From JAXHTH01 sp034211115 (GTDB lineage Bacteria; Planctomycetota; Phycisphaerae; Phycisphaerales; SM1A02), in contig JAXHTH010000252.1 of NCBI GenBank assembly GCA_034211115.1, positions 1 through 7,801 on the forward strand: DNA of 7,801 nt. The letters run 5' to 3'. Made by a program: the position numbers and the translations under genes. Below are positions 1 to 5,327 of this stretch, in pieces; the first letter of the stretch is position 1; each line of letters begins with the position of its first letter. The notes below the pieces were generated by a model, which was not told where the DNA came from, ran no database searches, and saw nothing but the letters and a program-made list of their open reading frames with translations.

Positions 1-726
1 CAGCAGCGCGAGGATTCTGTCGTATTCGGCCTGCTGGTCGGCCGGGTCGTCGGCCGTCTCGGCCGCGACTTCGCGCAGCAAGAGCTTCATCCGCTTGCGG
101 ACGACCTTCATCGCCGAGGCGACGTGCGTGGCCGATGCGAAACCCAGCTCATCGGCGAGGCGGCGGAGGGGAGGCGGCGCCACCGCGCCGATGGACGGCT
201 GGACGACGAACGCCTCGAAGGCCGCCCAGTGCTTGTCCAGGCCCGCCTCGCGACAGGAGCGCTCGCAACGGGCCAAGGCCTCCTCGAGCACGGCCACCGC
301 CCAGCGGCGCTGGAAGATCTCGTCCGCATCGCGGGCCGGATCGCGGGCGAGGAACCCTTCCTCCCGCTCCAGCCCGTCCAGGGAGAGGCCATCGCCATCC
401 GGGCGGGCCTGCTGCCGGCGGTGCCGGTCGATCGCGAAGCGCTTGAGGGCCGCGAGGAGGAGGCCGCGGAGCCGGCCGCGGCGGGCGTCGGCCTGATCGA
501 GCAGTCCGCGGCCGATCACCACGTCGACAAAGAATGCCTGGGTGAGTTCGGCGGCGCGGTCACGGGAGTGGCCCATCCGCCGCAGACTTGCGTAAACCGG
601 TGGCCAGTAACGAGTTATGACGATGTTCCGCGCCGCTTCCTGCTGCCGGTCATCGTCATCGCGCAGCGCGCCCACGAGCGTCCAGCTCGTCGTGTGGAAT
701 CGGGCATGGGTCTGCTGCAGATTCAC
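1..726 (-). CDS. ECF-like RNA polymerase sigma factor (3' end beyond window)
   Basis: Reading the minus strand from a GTG at 726-724 gives 242 codons with no stop before the window edge, so the gene is partial at its C-terminus. Region 2-like residues are about 36-105: RYWPPVYASLRRMGHS, then LTQAFFVDVV, then GRLRGLLLAALKRFAIDRHR. This is the pattern of the long ECF-type sigma factors found in many Planctomycetes, which recruit RNA polymerase to dedicated promoters. Region 4 is about residues 135-220, with a helix-turn-helix near 186-216 (LADELGFASATHVASAMKVVRKRMK). The end (LLREVAAETADDPAD...RILALL) resembles the usual family C-terminus, so only a few residues are probably missing. GTG 726 is chosen because an in-frame TGA lies at 750-748, no ATG occurs before residue 51, and AGGAG lies upstream, though 17 nt away, which is long. 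The gene is divergent from a Ser/Thr kinase. ECF sigma genes next to such kinases are a recognised planctomycete arrangement. A functional link here is inference. Confidence 0.88.
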   Translation of the reverse strand, partial: MNLQQTHARFHTTSWTLVGALRDDDDRQQEAARNIVITRYWPPVYASLRRMGHSRDRAAELTQAFFVDVVIGRGLLDQADARRGRLRGLLLAALKRFAIDRHRRQQARPDGDGLSLDGLEREEGFLARDPARDADEIFQRRWAVAVLEEALARCERSCREAGLDKHWAAFEAFVVQPSIGAVAPPPLRRLADELGFASATHVASAMKVVRKRMKLLLREVAAETADDPADQQAEYDRILALL

Positions 727-743
727 GAGTGGCGGCCCGGCTT

Positions 744-764
744 CTCCTCAGGACACACAATATA
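744..764 (-). promoter_or_regulatory. Candidate promoter -10 and ribosome binding site of the sigma-factor gene
   Basis: On the minus strand TATATT (764-759) resembles a -10 hexamer, and AGGAG (748-744) is a good Shine-Dalgarno core. Together they imply a short leader of about 26 nt before the GTG at 726. No convincing -35 hexamer lies 16-18 bp upstream, so another sigma factor or an activator may be needed. The 174-base divergent gap (727-900) must also hold the kinase promoter, for which I see no clear box on the plus strand. Confidence 0.35.
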
Positions 765-900
765 GCAATGCGGATCGCGGCATCCAGAGAAATCGTGCGG
801 TTTGGAGAGAGCGCTGCCCATCTTCACGCCGGCCGTGCGTATCTTCCGGGGGGTTGAAGCGGCTTGCCGCCGAACTGAACGCCTCGCTGGATGGGAGGCC

Positions 901-2946
901 ATGAGCGAATCCGATCCCCCAAATGCGGCCGGCAGGCTCACCGACTTCGACAGTGCTCAACGCCTCCTCAGCGCTGTCGAGGATGATGCCATCGTCGCGG
1001 ACGATGCGACCACAGGCGGCGCGGCCCCGCGCATCCCCGGCTACACGATCGAACGGCTCCTTGGCGCGGGGGGAGGCGGATCGGTCTACCGCGCGCTGGC
1101 GGATGCCTCCCAGCGGCCGGTGGCGATCAAGCTGCTCAATCGCCGGCTCGGCCGAGAGGACGACGCCCAGCGCGCCTGGCGCGAGCTGCACATCCTCAGC
1201 CAGCTTCGCCTGCCCTGCCTGCCGCAGATGCTCGACTACGGCGAGCACGAAGGCCGACTCTACATCGTCACCGAGTTCATCGACGGCGTCCCGCTCGATG
1301 AACACTGCCGCGAGTCGCATCTCGATCGCGAAGGGCGGGTGAAGCTGCTGGCGGAGGTTGCCGACGCGGTGCAGGCGCTGCACGAGCACGGCGTGATTCA
1401 TCGCGACCTCAAGCCGGGCAACATCCTCGTCAACGGCCATGGCCAGCCCGTGATCGTCGATCTCGGCATCGCCGCGCTGCTGGCCGATGACGTGATGGAG
1501 ACGCTGACGGCGGAGGGCGTCCCGCTCGGCTCGCCGGCCTTCATGGCCCCCGAGCAGGCGCGCGGCGAGCGAGGCGAGACCTCCACCCGCAGCGACATCT
1601 ACGGCCTGGGCGCGACGGCGTATTACATCCTGACCGGACAACCACCGCACGACATGGAGGCGACGATCCACGAGGCGATCCGCCGCGTGGCCCAGGACGA
1701 GCCGCGCGATGCGCGCATGCTCGATCGGTCCCTGCCCAGAGCGCTCGCGTCGGTGTTGCGCAAGGCGGTCGCGCGCAAGCCAGCGGACCGCTACGGCTCG
1801 GCCGCGGGATTCGCCGCCGATCTGCGGCGGTGGCTGAACCGCGACCCGGTCGAGGCGGGCACGTTGTCGCTCGTGCAGCGCCTCGCGCGGTTCGTCGGGC
1901 GGCACCCCATCGTCGCCACGACGTGCACGTGCCTGACCATCGCCGCGCTTACGCTCGGCCTGACAAAGGCGGCCGTGTGGTGGTCCAATGAGCGGCCCTG
2001 GCGGATCATCGTGGCCCCGGACCGGTCCTGGGCTCAGCTCGTCACCTTGGGCGGGAATGTGCTCCGGTGGTGGGATGCCGGAGAGGCACGTCTCGTGGCC
2101 ATCGCGCGATTGATCGAGCGGCCAGCCGCGTACGGCGACGATCGCGTGGTGCTGCTTGGATTCGGGGACTCCACCGAGCCGGAATGGGCCGGGCAGCTTG
2201 GCATGGTGCACGCGCACGATCCCGAGCGGATCATCTGGCAATCGGGCACGGCCCGCCACAAGTTCCCGATGCCGGACCTGTTCTCGAACGTTGCCGATGG
2301 CGGGTTCCGACTCGATTTCGCCGATGTCGCCGACGTGTTCCCGGATTCACCAGGCGATGAAATCATTGCCCTCCATGCCCATACGCGCTGGTCGCCGTCG
2401 GCGATCCGAATCTACAACTTGGCAGGCGATGTCCTTTACGAGGCGTGGCACGATGGGCGTCTTTATGGCGCGTATTGGCTGAGCGAAGCGGGGTTGCTCA
2501 TCCTCGCGGGCGTGAACTCGGAAGCAGACTGGGTCCAGCGCGGCCACCGTCCGCCCGAAGGCGTGAAGAGCGCGCATCCGCTGGTCGTCTTCGCCGTGCG
2601 ACCGGCGCGCGGCGCCGTGGGGCCACGCTGCGTCCGTTCCACGGACGGTCCGGGCAAACTGCCCGCGGCGTGGTACAAGTGTGTTTCTCCTCCGCAGGTC
2701 GCCCAGCGCCTGCGCTTCGGGCCCGCGGAGCCAGTTCTTCACGCCCCGAAGGAGCCCCGCCCGGCAGGCCGGTTCGTGCGGCTCAATCTCCTGCACCACG
2801 ACGAAGCCGGAATCGGATTGAGCCTGATTCTCGATGCGGACGGCCAGGTGGTCCATCGCGCAAGCTCCAGCTTGTACAGGATGCTGCCGGATGCGCCGGA
2901 TCCCGAGGACGTGAAGCTGGGTGATCTGCCGCCGATCGTGCGGTGA
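901..2946 (+). CDS. Transmembrane serine/threonine protein kinase with C-terminal propeller-like sensor domain
   Basis: The 681-residue protein is a Hanks-type kinase that should phosphorylate Ser/Thr on partner proteins. Visible motifs: glycine loop GAGGGGSV (55-62), invariant lysine in VAIK (K77), likely helix-C glutamate E95, catalytic HRDLKPGN (167-174, D169), metal-binding DLG (187-189) in place of DFG, APE (216-218), and SDIYGLG (231-237). The basic RLARFVGRH is followed by a hydrophobic segment at about 336-360, so the kinase is probably cytoplasmic. The last 320 residues would then be extracytoplasmic. That part is Trp-rich, and 484-540 (GDEIIALH, IRIYNLAGDVLYEAWHDG) looks like FG-GAP/VCBS or beta-propeller strands, suggesting a ligand sensor. 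ATG 901 is preceded by GGGAGG (893-898) at only 2 nt, which is closer than usual. A TTG at 802 would add 33 residues that look non-family. It lies divergent from the ECF sigma factor, its likely partner. Kinase call is firm; the sensor role is inference. Confidence 0.93.
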   Translation: MSESDPPNAAGRLTDFDSAQRLLSAVEDDAIVADDATTGGAAPRIPGYTIERLLGAGGGGSVYRALADASQRPVAIKLLNRRLGREDDAQRAWRELHILSQLRLPCLPQMLDYGEHEGRLYIVTEFIDGVPLDEHCRESHLDREGRVKLLAEVADAVQALHEHGVIHRDLKPGNILVNGHGQPVIVDLGIAALLADDVMETLTAEGVPLGSPAFMAPEQARGERGETSTRSDIYGLGATAYYILTGQPPHDMEATIHEAIRRVAQDEPRDARMLDRSLPRALASVLRKAVARKPADRYGSAAGFAADLRRWLNRDPVEAGTLSLVQRLARFVGRHPIVATTCTCLTIAALTLGLTKAAVWWSNERPWRIIVAPDRSWAQLVTLGGNVLRWWDAGEARLVAIARLIERPAAYGDDRVVLLGFGDSTEPEWAGQLGMVHAHDPERIIWQSGTARHKFPMPDLFSNVADGGFRLDFADVADVFPDSPGDEIIALHAHTRWSPSAIRIYNLAGDVLYEAWHDGRLYGAYWLSEAGLLILAGVNSEADWVQRGHRPPEGVKSAHPLVVFAVRPARGAVGPRCVRSTDGPGKLPAAWYKCVSPPQVAQRLRFGPAEPVLHAPKEPRPAGRFVRLNLLHHDEAGIGLSLILDADGQVVHRASSSLYRMLPDAPDPEDVKLGDLPPIVR

Positions 2947-3160
2947 ACGGGGCCTTCACGAGTTCGTCCGGACCGCGCGCCGGCTCGATCACCCCCTGAG
3001 AGCCATTGTCAGCGTGGCGGCGGCGGGCGCGCTTCGGCGCCTGCGAAACGACGAACATCCCATGCATTCTTTTCTCCGCGGCCATCCGACGCGTCGGCTC
3101 GCGTATTGCGATGTGAAAGGATCGGCAGGAAAGGTACGAGCCGGTCGCCGCTTCCCGCGA
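2947..3160. other. Gene-free gap between kinase and kelch gene
   Basis: No coding region is supported here. The frame of the kelch gene stays open back to a GTG at 2921 inside the kinase, but that extension has no ribosome binding site and does not look like protein sequence. A 12-bp perfect palindrome, CCGACGCGTCGG, sits at 3086-3097, and a weak 5-bp-stem hairpin at 3026-3041. I see no strong terminator after the kinase, so read-through into the kelch gene is possible. Confidence 0.4.
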
Positions 3161-3166
3161 AAGGAG
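3161..3166 (+). promoter_or_regulatory. Ribosome binding site of the kelch gene
   Basis: AAGGAG lies six bases before the ATG at 3173, an ideal spacing. It decides the start against the upstream open frame (GTG 2921) and is stronger than anything before the alternative ATGs at 3218 and 3221. Confidence 0.75.
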
Positions 3167-3172
3167 AATGAC

Positions 3173-4270
3173 ATGGGATTGACGTATTCAATGGATATCG
3201 GATCAGGGGGCAACTGGATGATGCATCGGGTCGCTTCATCGCTGCTGATCGGCGCTGCTCTCGTCGGCACAGGATCGGTGCAGGTCAGTGCGGCCGACGG
3301 AACGTGGACGATGCTCGCCGACACGGGTCCCAGTCCGCGCGTACGCCACGCGATGGCTTTCGACAGCGAGCGCGATGTCGTCGTGCTCTTCGGCGGAGAG
3401 ACGGGCCCGGGTGTCCTGAGCGGCGAAACCTGGGAGTGGACAGGCGTGCGCTGGCGCCTTGCCGCCACCGACGGACCGTCTCCACGACTTGGACCTGCGA
3501 TGGCCTACGACGGCGCGCGCGGCGTCACGGTGCTGATGGGTGGCATCGATCAGGACGGGATCTTTCTCGATGACACCTGGGAGTGGGACGGGTGCTCGTG
3601 GACCTTGAGAGCCGAAGGCAATCCCGGACCACGCGCAGTTCATGCGATGGCGTATGACAGCGCCGCCCAACTGGTCGTTCTGTTCGGCGGAATGCCGCCC
3701 GAGGGTCCCCCGTATCTGGGCGATACGTGGGGGTGGAACGGCGATACTTGGTCGTTGCTGAACGATGAGGGGCCAGAGGGCCGACGCCATCACGCGATGG
3801 CCTACGACAGCGCTCGAGGTGTCACCGTGTTGTGCGGCGGTGATTTAGGTGAGGGTTCAGAGTGCACCGACGCAACGTGGGAATGGGATGGTCAGATGTG
3901 GCACTTCCGGGATGTCGCCGGACCCGGCGGCCGTCGCTACCACGCGATGGTCTACGACAGCGACCGGCAGGTGACCGTTCTCTTCGGCGGTGATCGATGT
4001 CCGGGCCATGACGGCGAAACGTGGGAGTGGGACGGCGAGATGTGGCAGCAGGTCCTCGTCGACGGCCCGGCTCCGCGCTGGGACCACGCGATGGCCTACG
4101 ACAGCACACGGAAGCTCACGTTGCTCTTCGGCGGAGAAATTAGCAACAACATCCTGAACGGCGAGACGTGGAAATACGACGTCCAATGCCTCGGCGATGT
4201 GGATGGCGATGGCGATGTCGATACCGCCGACCTGCTGACCCTTCTGGGAAACTGGGGGGCATGTCCGTGA
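3173..4270 (+). CDS. Exported six-repeat kelch beta-propeller protein with dockerin-like C-terminal calcium loop
   Basis: The 365-residue product starts with a signal-peptide-like stretch: hydrophobic residues 20-40, with likely cleavage near VSA-AD (40-41). The start is fixed by an AAGGAG six bases upstream, although ATGs at 3218/3221 would give a more standard short n-region. Six kelch-type repeats of about 49 residues follow (roughly 44-336), each with GPxPR, HAMAYDS, VTVLFGG and a closing DTWEWDG. The Gly-Gly pairs fall at 74, 123, 172, 222, 272 and 320. Six repeats suit one closed beta-propeller, usually a protein or carbohydrate binding scaffold. No catalytic residues are recognisable. 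The tail 341-353 (GDVDGDGDVDTAD) matches an EF-hand/dockerin loop (D342, D344, D346, D353), followed by LLTLLGNWGACP. Only one such loop is present, whereas true dockerins carry two. The tail is typical of Phycisphaerae exported proteins. Ligand and exact location are unknown. It lies downstream of the kinase on the same strand, with its own RBS. Confidence 0.88.
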   Translation: MGLTYSMDIGSGGNWMMHRVASSLLIGAALVGTGSVQVSAADGTWTMLADTGPSPRVRHAMAFDSERDVVVLFGGETGPGVLSGETWEWTGVRWRLAATDGPSPRLGPAMAYDGARGVTVLMGGIDQDGIFLDDTWEWDGCSWTLRAEGNPGPRAVHAMAYDSAAQLVVLFGGMPPEGPPYLGDTWGWNGDTWSLLNDEGPEGRRHHAMAYDSARGVTVLCGGDLGEGSECTDATWEWDGQMWHFRDVAGPGGRRYHAMVYDSDRQVTVLFGGDRCPGHDGETWEWDGEMWQQVLVDGPAPRWDHAMAYDSTRKLTLLFGGEISNNILNGETWKYDVQCLGDVDGDGDVDTADLLTLLGNWGACP

Positions 4271-4331
4271 CCGATCCGAGCCGGCGGTGACGGTGAGCCC
4301 CGCCGCCGCGGCGCGCGGAATGATCCGGATG

Positions 4332-4371
4332 AAGATCCCCCGGGCTTTTGGGAGGCGGCCCGGGGGATCTT
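4332..4371 (+). terminator. Strong hairpin terminator after the kelch gene
   Basis: AAGATCCCCCGGGC (4332-4345) and GCCCGGGGGATCTT (4358-4371) pair perfectly over 14 bp around a 12-nt loop. It begins 61 bases after the kelch stop. The U-tract is poor: only the TT closing the stem, then GTGCG. It may therefore act as a pause, mRNA-stabilising or Rho-assisted end rather than a textbook intrinsic terminator. The near-symmetric stem could work on either strand. Confidence 0.75.
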
Positions 4372-4411
4372 GTGCGCAAGTGGTATGGGTGTGATGTCAC
4401 GGGGCGAAACA

Positions 4412-4454
4412 CGGCGGTGAACCCCGCCGCGAAACGGGTGGCGCTGCGCGCCAC
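4412..4454. repeat. Two short perfect hairpins
   Basis: CGGCGG (4412-4417) pairs with CCGCCG (4424-4429) across a 6-nt loop. GTGGCGC (4438-4444) pairs with GCGCCAC (4448-4454) across a 3-nt loop. They sit between the terminator and the heptad element. They could be extra transcription-stop or mRNA-end structures, or chance pairing in GC-rich DNA. Confidence 0.4.
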
Positions 4455-4469
4455 TCGCCGCGCTCTGCT

Positions 4470-4578
4470 GATCCCTGATGGCTGATCGCTTACGGCGCTG
4501 GTCTGCGTTCCTCCGCACCCGGGCTCGGGCACGAGCCGGCTTGCTCATCGCTCATCACTCATCCCTTTTCCGGGGGCG
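4470..4578 (-). repeat. Heptad-repeat intergenic element, copy A (inverted relative to copy B)
   Basis: Read on the minus strand, this element starts with CGCCCCCGGAA (4578-4568). Three tandem heptads GATGAGT, GATGAGC, GATGAGC follow (4563-4543), then a GC-rich core AGCCGGCTCGT (4541-4531), AGCCCGGGTGC (4525-4515) and GAGGAACG (4513-4506). It closes with heptads AGCGATC, AGCCATC, AGGGATC (4490-4470). The same blocks occur in the same order in copy B on the plus strand. It has no coding capacity. Its outer end is 1 base from the candidate -10 box of hscB. Confidence 0.75.
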
Positions 4579-4579
4579 C

Positions 4580-4585
4580 TACAAT
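4580..4585 (+). promoter_or_regulatory. Candidate -10 box for a leaderless hscB mRNA
   Basis: TACAAT matches the -10 consensus TATAAT at five of six positions. It ends six bases before the hscB ATG (4592), so transcription would begin at or next to the A of the start codon. No Shine-Dalgarno sequence precedes this ATG, consistent with a leaderless message. No -35 hexamer is visible; the expected position falls in the heptads of repeat copy A. Confidence 0.5.
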
Positions 4586-4591
4586 CGCGGC

Positions 4592-5128
4592 ATGAACGTT
4601 GATGATCCCTTCGCTCTCCTCGATCTGCCGCGGCGGTTCGAGATCGATCGCGCGGCGCTGCAGGCGGCGTACCTGCGGAAGTCGGCGACGCTGCATCCGG
4701 ACCGCTACGCCGATCCGATCGAGGCGGCGGAGGCGGCCGGGCGGGCCGCGGCCCTGAACCGTGCCCGGGCCGAGCTGATCGACGATGAGCGGCGGGCCAA
4801 CGCGCTCCTCGCCCTCCTCGGCGGACCCGACAAGGAGAAGGAAAAGGAACTGCCCGACGGCTTCCTCATGGCGATGATGGAGACCCGACAGGACATGGAG
4901 GAGATCCTCGCCACCGGTGATCCCGCGAAGCGGCGGGAGCTCGAGGACCGGGCGGAGGGCGAGCGGGACGCGCGGCTGGAGAAGATCGCCGACCTCTTCC
5001 GGCAGGCGACGCAACAAGATGGCGGCTCCCCGCCCGCTGATCTGCTCCGCGAGATCCGCATCGAGCTGAACGCGCTGCGGTACATCGAGCGGATGATCGA
5101 GCAACTCCCGCCCCCGGAAGAGCGATGA
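4592..5128 (+). CDS. hscB: HscB-type J-domain co-chaperone for iron-sulfur cluster assembly
   Basis: The 178-residue protein opens with a J-domain in the HscB style: DPFALLDLPRRFEIDRAAL, then YLRKSATLHPDRYA with the HPD triad at 35-37. That triad stimulates the ATPase of an Hsp70 partner (HscA or DnaK). The second half (about 90-172) is a helical HSCB C-terminal domain, FLMAMMETRQDMEEI to LNALRYIERMIEQL, which in the family binds the scaffold IscU. Length and domain order match bacterial HscB. No iscU, hscA or iscS is in this window, so it is not in a visible isc operon. ATG 4592 is chosen because family homology begins there; the in-frame TTG-like extension back to 4478 translates the repeat element. 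No ribosome binding site is visible; a -10 box suggests a leaderless mRNA. The last codons and stop lie inside repeat copy B. A generic DnaJ-like protein is the alternative. Confidence 0.8.
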   Translation: MNVDDPFALLDLPRRFEIDRAALQAAYLRKSATLHPDRYADPIEAAEAAGRAAALNRARAELIDDERRANALLALLGGPDKEKEKELPDGFLMAMMETRQDMEEILATGDPAKRRELEDRAEGERDARLEKIADLFRQATQQDGGSPPADLLREIRIELNALRYIERMIEQLPPPEER

Positions 5129-5292
5129 GCGATAGGCGATGAGCGATGAGTGATGAGTGAGCCGGCTCGTCCGCAAGCCCGGGTGCCGAGGAACGAGAAG
5201 CGGCAATCGATGAGACCCCGAAAGAGGGATCAGCCATCAGCCATCAGCGATCAGCCATCGGGGCTTCCGGGATCGGGATGCCGGGGGCGGGA
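5106..5292 (+). repeat. Heptad-repeat intergenic element, copy B, with 12-bp terminal inverted repeats
   Basis: The ends are exact 12-bp inverted repeats: TCCCGCCCCCGG (5106-5117) and CCGGGGGCGGGA (5281-5292). Inside are five tandem heptads (5124-5158: GATGAGC, GATAGGC, GATGAGC, GATGAGT, GATGAGT). The GC-rich core follows: AGCCGGCTCGT (5160-5170), AGCCCGGGTGC (5176-5186), GAGGAACG (5188-5195). Four AGCCATC/AGCGATC heptads complete it (5232-5259). The core and both heptad arrays are shared with copy A in opposite orientation. It carries no gene of its own, but its left end encodes the final residues and stop of hscB (5126-5128). It fits a MITE- or REP-like element; mobility is inference. Confidence 0.72.
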
Positions 5293-5314
5293 TGCGGGCG
5301 TTCGTCGCCGGCGG

Positions 5315-5320
5315 TACGCT
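5315..5320 (+). promoter_or_regulatory. Candidate -10 box for a leaderless CNNM-gene mRNA
   Basis: TACGCT fits the relaxed -10 pattern TAnnnT and ends seven bases before the ATG at 5328, the same geometry as at hscB. No Shine-Dalgarno sequence lies between it and the ATG, and no -35 box is evident. The match is weaker than at hscB. Confidence 0.35.
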
Positions 5321-5327
5321 TTGACGC

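Larger units (their letters stand above)
4271..4591. other. Structured gene-free intergenic region
   Basis: These 321 bases hold no supported gene but four structured items, described separately: a 14-bp-stem hairpin (4332-4371), two perfect short hairpins (4412-4454), a heptad-repeat element (4470-4578) and a -10 box (4580-4585). The frame of hscB is open through copy A from 4478, but that extension translates to Arg/Ala-rich, repeat-derived sequence and is not a credible N-terminus. Confidence 0.6.

Noticed and set aside
124..765. 213-codon open frame on the plus strand
   Set aside because: It is antisense to the sigma factor gene, which carries recognisable region 2 and region 4 motifs.
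748..2259. 503-codon open frame on the minus strand
   Set aside because: It lies antisense to the kinase, which has complete motifs. The translation is Arg/His/Gly/Pro-rich without family resemblance, a usual shadow in GC-rich DNA.
3086..3097. Perfect 12-bp palindrome CCGACGCGTCGG upstream of the kelch gene as an operator
   Set aside because: A 12-bp palindrome is expected once or twice by chance in a window this size, and no second copy or nearby regulator supports a binding site.
2921..3172. N-terminal extension of the kelch gene from GTG 2921
   Set aside because: It overlaps the kinase end, lacks a ribosome binding site and would bury the signal peptide behind 84 non-family residues. The ATG at 3173 has AAGGAG at ideal spacing.
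4478..4591. Longer N-terminus for hscB starting inside repeat copy A
   Set aside because: The added 38 residues translate heptads and GC-rich core sequence, are absent from HscB proteins, and lie upstream of the likely -10 box.
4470..5292. CRISPR array
   Set aside because: The repeat units are 7 bases and directly adjacent, without unique spacers, and no cas gene is present.
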